32,221 bases of DNA, from positions 1-32,221 of the forward strand of contig JASDTB010000011.1 of NCBI GenBank assembly GCA_041441455.1, in the 5' to 3' direction. The position numbers and the translations under genes are program-made. The notes beneath the pieces are model-generated. The model saw nothing but the letters and a program-made list of their open reading frames with translations. It was not told the origin of the DNA and searched no databases. The DNA is from JAFIHK01 sp041441455 (GTDB taxonomy: Bacteria; Bacteroidota; Bacteroidia; Bacteroidales; UBA932). Below are positions 7,408 to 16,508 of this stretch, piece by piece; the stretch's first letter is position 1, and each line of letters opens with the position of its first letter.

Positions 7408-8058
7408 ATGATAAAGACTAAAACATTTTATTTTAACGATCTTAGAGAGTGTAGTTACATCGTTTGGGACGATACACTTGAATGTATAATTGTTGATCCA
7501 GGCTGCCAAAGCGAAAGCGAAAAGGATCGATTGAAAAAATTTATTGAGACAAATAATCTGAAACCAGTTAAACTTGTAAATACGCATGGACATTTCGACC
7601 ATGTTATGGGAAATGCTTTTGTAGCTAATATTTGGGGAATCAAAACCTATATTCATCCGCTAGACAAGGGCCACCTAGAGAGAGCTCAGCAATATAGCGA
7701 GATGTTCGGCTACAGACTAGAACAACCACCAATTGACACTATCGACCTAGAAGATGGAGGATATGTGGAGTTTGGAAACTCAAAACTAAAAGTTATCCAT
7801 ACGCCTGGCCATACAAGAGGAGGAGTCTGTCTATATTCCGAAGAGGAGGAGAACCACTTCGTAATCACAGGCGACTCGTTATTTGCAGGAAGTATCGGAA
7901 GGACAGATTTACCTGGAGGCGATTACGATCAGTTGATGGAGAGCCTTTTGGGGAAACTTGTGAGAATAGGTGAGGAGTACAGAGTTCTGCCAGGGCATGG
8001 ACCAGAGACAACAATTGCTGCAGAGCTTAATACAAATCCATTTTTAAGATACGAATAA
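7408..8058 (+). CDS. MBL-fold metallo-hydrolase, glyoxalase II-like
   Basis: A 216-residue metallo-beta-lactamase-fold hydrolase. All metal-binding motifs are intact: THGHFDH (59-65), His135 in HTPGHT (131-136), Asp156 in GDSLF (155-159) and His197 in PGHGP (195-199). The extended GDSLFAGSIGRTDLPGGD motif is typical of the glyoxalase II-like/YcbL subgroup, which hydrolyses thioesters or related substrates; the substrate here is unknown. A TTG three codons upstream (7399) is open, but I prefer the ATG at 7408 because the family starts this way. It lies between pcm and the lytic transglycosylase, whose ATG is one base past this stop codon, so it is probably part of one operon. Confidence 0.88.
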   Translation: MIKTKTFYFNDLRECSYIVWDDTLECIIVDPGCQSESEKDRLKKFIETNNLKPVKLVNTHGHFDHVMGNAFVANIWGIKTYIHPLDKGHLERAQQYSEMFGYRLEQPPIDTIDLEDGGYVEFGNSKLKVIHTPGHTRGGVCLYSEEEENHFVITGDSLFAGSIGRTDLPGGDYDQLMESLLGKLVRIGEEYRVLPGHGPETTIAAELNTNPFLRYE

Positions 8059-8059
8059 C

Positions 8060-8968
8060 ATGACCCTTTTAAAATATCTACTACTTTTTCCTTTGTTTAC
8101 ATTTTGCTCTAACGGGCAAACAGAGGCAGGAGTTGAATTTGCTCCAGGGGAGAAATATGAGCAGTCTGTTACCATACCTCCACTTCCCGACAAACTTAGT
8201 TTTGCATCAGAAGCGGTACCGATGGACTATTTTGATGTAAGAGAGGCAATCTTAAGAGAGATGACGGTGATTACTTACTGGCACTCGAGCATGACTCAGA
8301 TCCTCTTATTGGATAATAGATTTGGGAAGGTCATAAAAGAGATTCTAAAAGAGGAGAAGATTCCTCAAGACTTCTATTATCTATGTATTGCCGAGAGCGG
8401 TCTGCATCCTGCGGTCTCAGGTGCTGGTGCTGCTGGATATTGGCAGTTTTTGGAAGGAACTGCAAAAGAGTATGGTCTGGTTGTAAATGATGAGGTTGAC
8501 GAAAGATACAATCTGGAGAAATCGACTAGAGCTGCATGTGCATATTTTAAAAAGGCATATGCCACTTTTGGAAGCTGGACAATGGCTGCAGCATCCTACA
8601 ATATTGGGATGAGCAACGTTAAATACAGAATTGAGAAACAGTCGATCAAGAACTATTATGATATGCAGTTTCCCGAAGAGACAGCTAGATATCTTTTTCG
8701 CGCACTTGCGTTTAAATCTATCATGGCTGATCCAAAAAGATATGGTTTTGTCATAGACGAGGAGTATCTTTATCGTCCATTCGAATACAAAAAGGTAGAG
8801 GTAGAAGGACCAATTGCAAATTGGTCGGATTTTGCTGCCGAACATAAGACAAATTTCAAATTGCTTAAGATCTTCAATCCATGGATTCGTGCAAACAACA
8901 TGGAGAATAAACAAAAGAACAAGTTTGTAGTGAAGGTTCCAGTTGAAGGCTTTAGAGAGAAAAGATGA
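8060..8968 (+). CDS. Lytic transglycosylase (SLT domain, MltD-like), exported
   Basis: A 302-residue periplasmic or membrane-anchored murein lytic transglycosylase. An N-terminal hydrophobic signal (about residues 4-18) ends in FTFCSNG; this could be a loose lipobox with Cys16, but it is not canonical. The SLT domain spans about 95-200, with catalytic Glu112 in CIAESGLHP, then GAAGYWQF (123-130) and the AAASYNIGMSNV helix (176-187). Residues about 251-296 resemble one weak LysM-type repeat, which would bind peptidoglycan. The enzyme cleaves MurNAc-GlcNAc bonds to form 1,6-anhydro ends. Its stop overlaps the uvrA start by four bases (ATGA), so translation is likely coupled. Confidence 0.88.
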   Translation: MTLLKYLLLFPLFTFCSNGQTEAGVEFAPGEKYEQSVTIPPLPDKLSFASEAVPMDYFDVREAILREMTVITYWHSSMTQILLLDNRFGKVIKEILKEEKIPQDFYYLCIAESGLHPAVSGAGAAGYWQFLEGTAKEYGLVVNDEVDERYNLEKSTRAACAYFKKAYATFGSWTMAAASYNIGMSNVKYRIEKQSIKNYYDMQFPEETARYLFRALAFKSIMADPKRYGFVIDEEYLYRPFEYKKVEVEGPIANWSDFAAEHKTNFKLLKIFNPWIRANNMENKQKNKFVVKVPVEGFREKR

Positions 8969-11769
8969 AAATAGAGGTTACAGGTGCAAAAGTTCATAAT
9001 CTGGACAATGTGAGTGTCTCAATCCCGAGACATCGACTTGTCGTGATTACTGGTCTCAGTGGAAGTGGCAAATCGTCGCTAGCTTTCGATACAATTTTTG
9101 CTGAGGGGCAAAGAAGGTACATGGATACCTTGTCCTCTTATGCCCGCCAGTTTATGGGAGCACTAGAGAGACCCGACGTTGAGAGCATCACTGGACTTAG
9201 CCCTATCATTGCAATTGAGCAGAAGACCACTGGGCGCAACCCAAGGTCAACAGTCGGCACCATAACCGAAATCTATGACTTTCTAAGACTTTTATACGCA
9301 CGAGCATCAAAAGCATACTCTCCAGCCACTGGTCTGGAGATGATAAAATATACCGACGAGCAGATAGTCTCAATGATAATGGAGAACTATCAAGGAAGAA
9401 AAGCACTGCTTCTCTCTCCCTTAATCAGAGGTCGTAAAGGACATTATAAAGAGCTCTTTGAGCAACTTATAAGGAAAGGATATCAACAGGTAAGAGTTGA
9501 TGGAGAGATTCTTGATTTAGCAACCATCCGACCACTCGATAGGTACAAGTCTCACTTTATCGAATTAGTTGTCGATAAGCTTTTGCCAAACCCTGCGAGT
9601 GAAAAGAGAATCAGAGAGTCTGTTCTTTCGGCACTTTTTCACGGGAAGGGCTCATTGATGGTTTTAGATTTAGAATCCAATGTACATCGTCATTTCAGTA
9701 AACACTTGATGTGTCCCGAAACTGGAATTTCGTATCAAGAACCAGCTCCACATACATTTTCATTCAACTCTCCTCAAGGTGCATGCCCTCATTGCAAAGG
9801 TCTGGGCATGATTACAAAAGCCGATTTGACTAAAATAATTCCTGATGATTCACGTAGTATCTCCGAAGGGGGAATAACACCACTAGGAGCCATGAGAGAC
9901 AATTTAGTCTTTCGTCAATTAGAGGGAATTGCAAAAAAATATGAGTTTTCAATTCACGACCCTATCAAAGATATTCCAGAAGAGGCTTTAGATTTAATCA
10001 TCTATGGCTCTGACGAACTCTTCAGGGTAGGGGGTCAAGGTTCTGCATCTCATATGATGAGCTTCCCAGGAGTAATTTCGAAGATAGAGGCTACAGACAA
10101 CGATAGTGAAGACCTTGTCTTCAAGAAAGAGAAGTTTACCGAAGAGATTGTCTGTCCAAAATGTCATGGCACAAGGCTCAAGGAGGAGGCATTGAGTTTT
10201 AAACTCGATAATTTAAACATCTCGCAAGTATCGGCTATGGAGATTGAAAACCTGGCCGACTGGGTGGCTTCGTTAGAACCAAAGCTGGATTCAAGACAAA
10301 AAGCAATTGCAAGGGATATCATAAAAGAGCTTAAAGATAGAATTGGTTTTCTTTTAGATGTCGGACTTGAATATCTGTCGCTAGATCGTAGTACAAAGAG
10401 TCTGAGTGGTGGCGAGAGTCAAAGGATAAGACTTGCCACGCAAATTGGCTCTAAATTGGTAAATGTCCTCTATATATTAGATGAGCCAAGTATTGGACTA
10501 CATCAGCGCGATAATAAAAAGCTGATAGACTCATTGATGAAACTTAGAGACGAGGGCAACTCTGTGCTAGTAGTCGAGCATGACGAGGATATGATCCGTA
10601 GTGCAGATTGGCTGATAGACTTAGGTCCTGGAGCAGGAGAGCGAGGAGGCAAAGTTCTATTTTCTGGAACTCCTAAGCAGATAGATGAAATGTCTACCGA
10701 TGAGGTAGTTAAATATAACAGTTTGAGCCTTGATTATCTTAAAGGGGTGAGGAAGATTGAAATTCCTGCAGAAAGAAGGGTTGGGAATGGGAAATTTCTT
10801 GAGTTGATTGGGGCCAGTGGCAACAATTTAAAGGATGTAGATATCAAGATTCCTTTGGGATGTTTTATTGGAATTGCAGGGGTTAGTGGAAGCGGAAAGT
10901 CATCTTTAGTGAACGAAACGTTGATGCCAATTCTAAGCAGACATTTCTATCGCTCTTCCTATCGACCGCTACCATACAAGGAGCTCAAAGGAATTAAGAA
11001 TGTAGATAAACTGATAGAGATAGACCAAAGCCCAATTGGAAGAACTCCAAGAAGCAATCCTGCAACCTATACAAATGTATTTTCGGATATTCGAAAACTC
11101 TTCGAGGAGACGCCAGATGCTAAGATCAGAGGATTCAAGGCTGGCAGATTCTCTTTTAATGTCAAGGGAGGAAGGTGTGAAGAGTGCAAAGGGGCAGGAC
11201 TTCAAATTATTGAGATGAATTTTTTGCCTTCGGTGCATGTGAAGTGCAAGGAGTGTAATGGCAAAAGATATAACAATGAAACTCTTACAGTAAAATATAG
11301 AGGAAAATCTATCAATGATGTTTTGGAGATGACAATCTCTCAGGCATGTCAGTTCTTTGAGTCAATACCATCTATTTATCAGAAAATTAAGGCTCTAGAA
11401 GATGTTGGGCTTGGTTATGTGAGGTTAGGTCAGCCATCTACAACTTTGAGTGGGGGAGAGAGCCAGAGGGTTAAATTGGCAGCTGAACTGTCTAAAAGAG
11501 ATACAGGAAACTCAATTTATATTCTTGATGAACCAACTACAGGTTTACATTTTGAAGATGTAAGAGTGTTATTGGGTGTTCTTCAAAAACTAGTAGACCA
11601 AGGAAACACTATTTTAATCATAGAGCACAACTTAGATGTCTTGAGATCGGTTGACTACATATTTGATCTTGGCCCTGAGGGAGGAGCCAAAGGGGGCAGA
11701 ATTGTTGCTCAAGGTACTCCAGAAGAGTTAAGAGAGAATCCAAATTCGGTGACAGGAAAGTATCTCTGA
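8965..11769 (+). CDS. uvrA: Excinuclease ABC subunit A
   Basis: The damage-recognition ATPase of nucleotide excision repair; it loads UvrB on lesions. At 934 residues it is full length. It has two ABC ATPase halves. The first has Walker A GLSGSGKSS (30-38) and signature LSGGESQRIRL. The second has Walker A GVSGSGKSS (639-647), signature LSGGESQRVKL and Walker B YILDEPTTGLH. The zinc modules include CPHC at 274-277, CPKC in EEIVCPKCHGTR, and CEEC (738-741) with CKEC. In the first module the upstream pair reads CPETG, so the second Cys of CPxC is Thr253. I believe this occurs in other Bacteroidetes UvrA proteins. It overlaps the transglycosylase gene by four bases. Confidence 0.97.
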   Translation: MKIEVTGAKVHNLDNVSVSIPRHRLVVITGLSGSGKSSLAFDTIFAEGQRRYMDTLSSYARQFMGALERPDVESITGLSPIIAIEQKTTGRNPRSTVGTITEIYDFLRLLYARASKAYSPATGLEMIKYTDEQIVSMIMENYQGRKALLLSPLIRGRKGHYKELFEQLIRKGYQQVRVDGEILDLATIRPLDRYKSHFIELVVDKLLPNPASEKRIRESVLSALFHGKGSLMVLDLESNVHRHFSKHLMCPETGISYQEPAPHTFSFNSPQGACPHCKGLGMITKADLTKIIPDDSRSISEGGITPLGAMRDNLVFRQLEGIAKKYEFSIHDPIKDIPEEALDLIIYGSDELFRVGGQGSASHMMSFPGVISKIEATDNDSEDLVFKKEKFTEEIVCPKCHGTRLKEEALSFKLDNLNISQVSAMEIENLADWVASLEPKLDSRQKAIARDIIKELKDRIGFLLDVGLEYLSLDRSTKSLSGGESQRIRLATQIGSKLVNVLYILDEPSIGLHQRDNKKLIDSLMKLRDEGNSVLVVEHDEDMIRSADWLIDLGPGAGERGGKVLFSGTPKQIDEMSTDEVVKYNSLSLDYLKGVRKIEIPAERRVGNGKFLELIGASGNNLKDVDIKIPLGCFIGIAGVSGSGKSSLVNETLMPILSRHFYRSSYRPLPYKELKGIKNVDKLIEIDQSPIGRTPRSNPATYTNVFSDIRKLFEETPDAKIRGFKAGRFSFNVKGGRCEECKGAGLQIIEMNFLPSVHVKCKECNGKRYNNETLTVKYRGKSINDVLEMTISQACQFFESIPSIYQKIKALEDVGLGYVRLGQPSTTLSGGESQRVKLAAELSKRDTGNSIYILDEPTTGLHFEDVRVLLGVLQKLVDQGNTILIIEHNLDVLRSVDYIFDLGPEGGAKGGRIVAQGTPEELRENPNSVTGKYL

Positions 11770-11802
11770 TTATATTAATTACTTAGACTAAATAAGGGAA
11801 TC

Positions 11803-13497
11803 ATGATAAAGGTATTTATAGAAAATCTCGGACAGAGCGTTGAATGTAAGCCAGGAACGACCCTTACTGAACTTCTTAGTTCGGTTGGGCTAAAACTAAA
11901 ATGGCCTGTGTTGGCAGCTCTTGTAGATAATCAACTTAAAGAGCTACGGTTCGAAATCTACATTCCTCATAACATAAAATTTATCGACTACTCTCATCCA
12001 GATGGATACAGAACATACACAAGATCGCTCTATTTTGTTTTGCAGAAAGCGATGTATGATCTCTATCCACAGTACTCTCTCATTCTCGACTATACAATGC
12101 AGAATGGCATGTATGGAGAGCTAAGAGAGCCATCTCCTTCCGAAGATGGAGTAGCAAAGACAGTGATTCTTAGCGAAGATGAGATCTCTGCAGTTCGCAA
12201 AAGAATGCAAGATATTATCAATGCAGATTTGCCATTTACACGTCAAAAAATACGCTCATCCGAAGCGATAATAATGTTTAAGGCAAATAACCGTCCCGAA
12301 AAAGCTTTTTTACATAAAGAGAGAGGTAAATTTTTCACGACTGTCTACTTCTTAGATGGATATGCCGACCACTACTACGGACCACTTTTAAATTCTACAG
12401 GAATGCTGACTGTATTTAATTTTGAGTCATTTAGCAGAGGATTTTTTATTCAGGCCCCATCAGTTACCCGTCCATACGAACTTGTGAAGACGCCATACCA
12501 GTATAAGTTATTTGATGTTTTCAAAGAGTACTCAGATTGGAGCTCTATTTTAGGCGTAAAAAGCATTGGAACTCTGAATTATGCGATTAACAAAGGTCAT
12601 TCAACCGAGTTGATTCAAATTGCCGAAGCACTCCATGAAAGGAAGTATGCCGATATTGCAGACGAGATTTATCGTCGTCGAGATAAGATTAAATTAGTTT
12701 TGATTGCAGGACCATCGAGTAGTGGAAAGACAACTACCTCTAAGCGTGTTGCTCTGCAATTAAAGGTTCTTGGCTTGAATCCTGTAGTTATTGAAATGGA
12801 TAACTACTTTGTTGACAGGGAGAAGACGCCTCGCGACGAAGATGGTAATTATGATTTTGAGGTTTTGGGTGCAATGGATGTTGATTTCCTCAATAAGCAG
12901 CTTAATCAGTTGTTTGAAGGAGAGACAATTGAACTCCCAAAATTTGATTTTTCAGTAGGCAAGAGAATCTTTAGAGGCGATATGTTGAAGTTAGGAGAGA
13001 AGGATATCTTGATAATGGAGGGAATTCATGGAATGAATCCGAATCTTACTCAGCAAATTTCACATGATAAAATATATAAGATCTACGCATCTGCTCTTAC
13101 ATCGTTATCGATAGATGAAAACAATTCAATTTCTACTTCAGACAATAGACTTTTAAGAAGAATTGTCAGAGATGGTAAATTCCGTGGAGCCTCTGCCGAA
13201 GATGTGATTATGAGGTGGCCAAGTGTGCGAAGAGGCGAGATTAATAATATTTTCCCCTATCAAGAGAATGCAGACATTATGTTCAACTCTGCACTAATCT
13301 TTGAATTACCACTATTGAAGTATTATGCAGAGCCGCTTTTGCGAAGAATCCCTGCAAATTCGCCAGCATCAACCGACAGTATAAGACTTCTAAAATTCTT
13401 ATCCTACATTCAGGAGCTTCAGCCTGCCGAAATTGAAAAGGTTCCACCTACATCGGTGATGCGTGAATTTATTGGAGGAAGCAGTTTTAGTTATTAA
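11803..13497 (+). CDS. Nucleoside (uridine-type) kinase with N-terminal TGS/ThrRS-like region
   Basis: A 564-residue fusion. Residues 1 to about 60 resemble a TGS domain. Residues about 65-250 resemble the second additional domain of threonyl-tRNA synthetase (FLDGYADHYYGPLLNSTG). Residues about 295-500 form a phosphoribulokinase/uridine kinase domain, with P-loop GPSSSGKT (303-310), VIEMDNYFVDREKTPRDEDGNYDF and a MEGIHGMNP segment. This architecture is common in Bacteroidetes and some Firmicutes and is annotated as nucleoside kinase; the role of the tRNA-synthetase-like part is not established. It begins 33 bases after uvrA and converges on the EnvC-like gene with only four bases between stop codons. 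Confidence 0.87.
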   Translation: MIKVFIENLGQSVECKPGTTLTELLSSVGLKLKWPVLAALVDNQLKELRFEIYIPHNIKFIDYSHPDGYRTYTRSLYFVLQKAMYDLYPQYSLILDYTMQNGMYGELREPSPSEDGVAKTVILSEDEISAVRKRMQDIINADLPFTRQKIRSSEAIIMFKANNRPEKAFLHKERGKFFTTVYFLDGYADHYYGPLLNSTGMLTVFNFESFSRGFFIQAPSVTRPYELVKTPYQYKLFDVFKEYSDWSSILGVKSIGTLNYAINKGHSTELIQIAEALHERKYADIADEIYRRRDKIKLVLIAGPSSSGKTTTSKRVALQLKVLGLNPVVIEMDNYFVDREKTPRDEDGNYDFEVLGAMDVDFLNKQLNQLFEGETIELPKFDFSVGKRIFRGDMLKLGEKDILIMEGIHGMNPNLTQQISHDKIYKIYASALTSLSIDENNSISTSDNRLLRRIVRDGKFRGASAEDVIMRWPSVRRGEINNIFPYQENADIMFNSALIFELPLLKYYAEPLLRRIPANSPASTDSIRLLKFLSYIQELQPAEIEKVPPTSVMREFIGGSSFSY

Positions 13498-13501
13498 TGT
13501 A

Positions 13502-14680
13502 TCATCTTGATAACCATGATTCTGGATTCTGCTTGACTGTCCCGTTCCATAATTGGAAGTGGATAGTAGAGATTCCGTCAACAACGCTTAACGATCCTAT
13601 TGCTTGTCCTGTTGAGACTTTTTCGCCCGATTTAACATACACTTTGTCTAGTTTGCAATAGAAGGTGTAATAACTTCCGTGCTGAACCAGTACACATTGA
13701 TTATAACCTGGCATTACCAGAATCTGTTTAACAACACCATCAAAGACGCACAATGCATTTGCATTCTGTTCCGTCTCTATAGTAATTCCATTATTGAAAG
13801 GCAATTTGATGTTTTTAAATACTGCATGGTAATGTTGTCCAAAACTGTCAGTTACTGTGCCCTTTTTAACTGGCCACGGTAGCCTGCCTCTGTTATTTTC
13901 GAACTTATCAGATAATATTTTATCTGCTGGATTCTCTTTATAACCCGATGAGCTCTTCTCTTTAACCGCTGATGCAAGAATACGCTCAATCTCTCTATTT
14001 AGCCTCTCCCTCTCTCTCTTCTTTTCCGCAAGTTGTGACCTTACCTCTGACTCTTTTTTAGAGAGTTGTCCCAGCATATTCTTTGCTCCCTTTTCGTCCT
14101 TTTGAAGTTTTAAAAACTCCTTCTGCTTTTTATCTTTTGCGCTGATTGACTCTTTTTTCATCTGATCGAGTGCCTTTCTTTCGTTCTCGACCTTCATCCC
14201 TGTAACTCTAATCTCGCTAGCTTTGCTTCGCATCGAAGATGCAAAATCCCTGAAATAGACCCATCTGCGGTACCCTTGCGCAATGTTGTCACTACTTAGG
14301 ATGTACATTAACCACATTCCTCTGTCTCTATTTTTGTAAGTGACATACACTAGACGAGAGTAGCCCTTTTTCAAGCTCTCATAATCTGATTGGAGTTTAT
14401 TTACCTGCTGCTCCTTCTGATCAGCTAAACTGTCTAATTGCTTAATCTCCTTTTCGAGTTCGGTAAGTAATTTCTTCCTATTATTGATCTTCCTTTTAAT
14501 GAATTCAAGGTCTTTCAGACTTGCCTTCTGTTTGTTTTTAGTCTGAGCAAGTTGTTTGTCGAGATACGCTATCTCCTCCTCAATCTCTCTCTTTCTTTTA
14601 TTATGATCGGTCACATTCTGAGATATGATCTCAGAGGAACCTATTAGGCACAATATCAATAATATCAGAATTTTACGCAT
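13502..14680 (-). CDS. EnvC-like murein hydrolase activator with degenerate LytM domain
   Basis: A 392-residue periplasmic protein. It has an N-terminal signal (residues 1-20), a long charged coiled coil (about 25-240) and a C-terminal LytM/M23 domain (about 267-392). The zinc and catalytic positions of active M23 peptidases appear lost. The HxGxD motif reads NNGIT (Asn296, Thr300), YxHL reads YCKL (Lys343), and HxHF reads TIHF (Thr372, with only His374 kept). This matches the EnvC/NlpD theme, in which an inactive LytM domain activates amidases at the division site. It follows the TPR gene after three bases. The activator role is inferred from family logic; no amidase gene is in the window. 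Confidence 0.87.
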   Translation of the reverse strand: MRKILILLILCLIGSSEIISQNVTDHNKRKREIEEEIAYLDKQLAQTKNKQKASLKDLEFIKRKINNRKKLLTELEKEIKQLDSLADQKEQQVNKLQSDYESLKKGYSRLVYVTYKNRDRGMWLMYILSSDNIAQGYRRWVYFRDFASSMRSKASEIRVTGMKVENERKALDQMKKESISAKDKKQKEFLKLQKDEKGAKNMLGQLSKKESEVRSQLAEKKRERERLNREIERILASAVKEKSSSGYKENPADKILSDKFENNRGRLPWPVKKGTVTDSFGQHYHAVFKNIKLPFNNGITIETEQNANALCVFDGVVKQILVMPGYNQCVLVQHGSYYTFYCKLDKVYVKSGEKVSTGQAIGSLSVVDGISTIHFQLWNGTVKQNPESWLSR

Positions 14681-14683
14681 ATC

Positions 14684-16390
14684 TTACTTGGTCATCTCTT
14701 TTTTACGTTGTTCAATTTTTTTATCTATACCCAAAGATGGATCTAACGCTTTGGCTTGATCCCAGTAGATGAATGCCAAATCATACTCTTTCAGTTTAAA
14801 CAGTGTCTCAGCATAGTGGTCGAGAATGTCTGCATTCTCTTTTCCGCCATAAAGCAATGTCTGCTTAAAGATCGCTTTGGCCTCCATATATTTCCCCATT
14901 TTGAATAAAATCCATCCAAAAGTATCTAGATATGTAGCATTTTCAGGTTCTGCATCTACTGTCTTCTTACTCATTTCATACGCCTTTTTCATCTTTTTCC
15001 CTTCTAGAGAGAGATAGTAGGCGTAGTTATTAAGTGACGGAAGGTGGTTTGGCTCAAACTTTAAGGTCTTTTCGTAGTACTTGTAAGAGTTCTTTTTGTC
15101 ACCCATTTCGTAATATAGATCGCCAAGAAGGGCAAGAGTGCGTACAGTTAATGAGCTGTCGCCTTTTGCCAGATTTAAAAGTTGATCGAAGGTAGCAACA
15201 GCATCAGCATGACTTTTATTTTGGAATTGAGCTATTCCTAGAAGCTCAACTAAATCTTTTTGATTTGGGAATTTGGTCATTACAATCTTTGTTTGATCAA
15301 TAAGACCTTGCCACTCTCTATCGTAATAAAACATCAAAAGATATTGTAATTGAGCATTTTTGCTGTCGGGATAATTCTCTGCGTTCTTTTTGAAAACCTG
15401 CTTGGCAACATCGTTTTTCTCAAGTTGCGCCATGTATGAGGCAAATGTATATGCAACAGTGCTATCTTTTGGGTGTGCACCATAAAGGTTTTGCATGATA
15501 GTGTCAATTTGAGGCAGGAATGTTTGTACAAATTGTGGGTTTGCAAGAACCTCTTTGATGTAGTTGACCTTCATGTTCGGGTCGATGTTCGAATTCGACA
15601 TGAAAGGGTATAACCTTTCGAAATATAGGTCGTACTGTTTTCTCACTCGATATACCTCAGCCAGTCCAAAGCTTGCGGGAATAAAAGCAGGGTCTGCTTT
15701 TAGGGCTTTCATGTAGTATTCATACGCAACCGAATCTGTCTGAGCAGTTGCATAATAATCTCCTATAATTGTTGCTGATCTTGGAGTTCCGTCTGTTTTG
15801 TCCCACTCTTGAAGATATTTAAGTGCTTCGTCTTTCTTACCGTCGAATACTAGGATGTTGAATCGAGTTAAAACTGTTCCCTCTGTCTTTCCCTCTGTCC
15901 TCTCGATATCGTTAATTATATCCAGAGCCTTGGAAAACTGCTTCTGCTGAACATACACATCAATCATGTCGTCGTAAAGCTCCGTTTTGCGAGGGTAGTC
16001 TTTGCGGATTGACTCATAGATTGCAGCTGAACCTGCTAAGTCTCCCGAAATTGAGTAAAGGCGGGCAGCTTGTACTTTGTACCAATAGTTCGAAGGGTCG
16101 AGCTCCATTGCCTTTTTGATTTGCTCAAGGGCTGTTTTGACATCTCCTTTTCTAAAGTAAATATTGGACAGATAGTATCTCGCAGCGTCGCAGTCTGGAT
16201 ACTGTGCTACTATGAGTTCGAATTTCTGTTTTGCTTCGTCTTGCGACCCAATATGATAGTGTCTTAATGCATCTATCATATAGTATTGTTTATCTGCGGA
16301 TTTATCCTGAGCAAGCAGATTGGTGGCAGAGAGTGCGAATATTATAGCGAGTGAGGAAAGACCTCTCGATAGTGCTGAAAATCTTATCAT
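14684..16390 (-). CDS. Tetratricopeptide repeat protein, exported
   Basis: A 568-residue protein with a signal peptide (RGLSSLAIIFALSATNLLAQ) and many TPR units along most of its length, for example CDAARYYLSNIYFRKGDVKTA, PAFIPASFGLAEVYRVRKQY and PSLNNYAYYLSLEGKKMKKA. TPR solenoids act as protein-binding scaffolds; no enzymatic motif is visible. It is the promoter-proximal gene of a two-gene operon with the EnvC-like protein, suggesting a periplasmic or envelope assembly role. From memory, in many Bacteroidetes a TPR protein sits near the same M23 gene with a DUF4292 lipoprotein between them. No such gene lies in the three-base gap here. Confidence 0.88.
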   Translation of the reverse strand: MIRFSALSRGLSSLAIIFALSATNLLAQDKSADKQYYMIDALRHYHIGSQDEAKQKFELIVAQYPDCDAARYYLSNIYFRKGDVKTALEQIKKAMELDPSNYWYKVQAARLYSISGDLAGSAAIYESIRKDYPRKTELYDDMIDVYVQQKQFSKALDIINDIERTEGKTEGTVLTRFNILVFDGKKDEALKYLQEWDKTDGTPRSATIIGDYYATAQTDSVAYEYYMKALKADPAFIPASFGLAEVYRVRKQYDLYFERLYPFMSNSNIDPNMKVNYIKEVLANPQFVQTFLPQIDTIMQNLYGAHPKDSTVAYTFASYMAQLEKNDVAKQVFKKNAENYPDSKNAQLQYLLMFYYDREWQGLIDQTKIVMTKFPNQKDLVELLGIAQFQNKSHADAVATFDQLLNLAKGDSSLTVRTLALLGDLYYEMGDKKNSYKYYEKTLKFEPNHLPSLNNYAYYLSLEGKKMKKAYEMSKKTVDAEPENATYLDTFGWILFKMGKYMEAKAIFKQTLLYGGKENADILDHYAETLFKLKEYDLAFIYWDQAKALDPSLGIDKKIEQRKKEMTK

Positions 16391-16410
16391 ATGCGAATGG
16401 TATCTTATTA

Positions 16411-16440
16411 CAAAGTTAATTAATTTATTACCTTTACAAA
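16411..16440 (-). promoter_or_regulatory. Bacteroidetes-type promoter for TPR-EnvC operon
   Basis: On the minus strand, TTTG (complement of 16437-16440) and TAACTTTG (complement of 16411-16418, exact TAnnTTTG) are 18 bp apart. The predicted leader before the ATG at 16390 is about 14 bases. It is one of the two best promoter matches in the window. Confidence 0.7.
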
Positions 16441-16508
16441 TATCAATCCAATATTGATTTTTTTATAGCAGTGCAACATTTCTACTTATGAATGCATCTT
16501 AATTGAAA

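Noticed and set aside
7108..7656. 182-residue open frame on the minus strand across the pcm/MBL junction
   Set aside because: It is antisense to two well-supported genes and its Ser/Thr/Phe-rich composition is that of a shadow frame.
8417..8914. 165-residue minus-strand open frame
   Set aside because: It is antisense to the catalytic part of the lytic transglycosylase and has no recognisable domain.
16442..16466. ATCAAT/ATTGAT hairpin followed by a T run, as a terminator
   Set aside because: The stem is only six AT-rich pairs and no plus-strand gene lies upstream to terminate; it sits in the divergent TPR/sigma promoter region.
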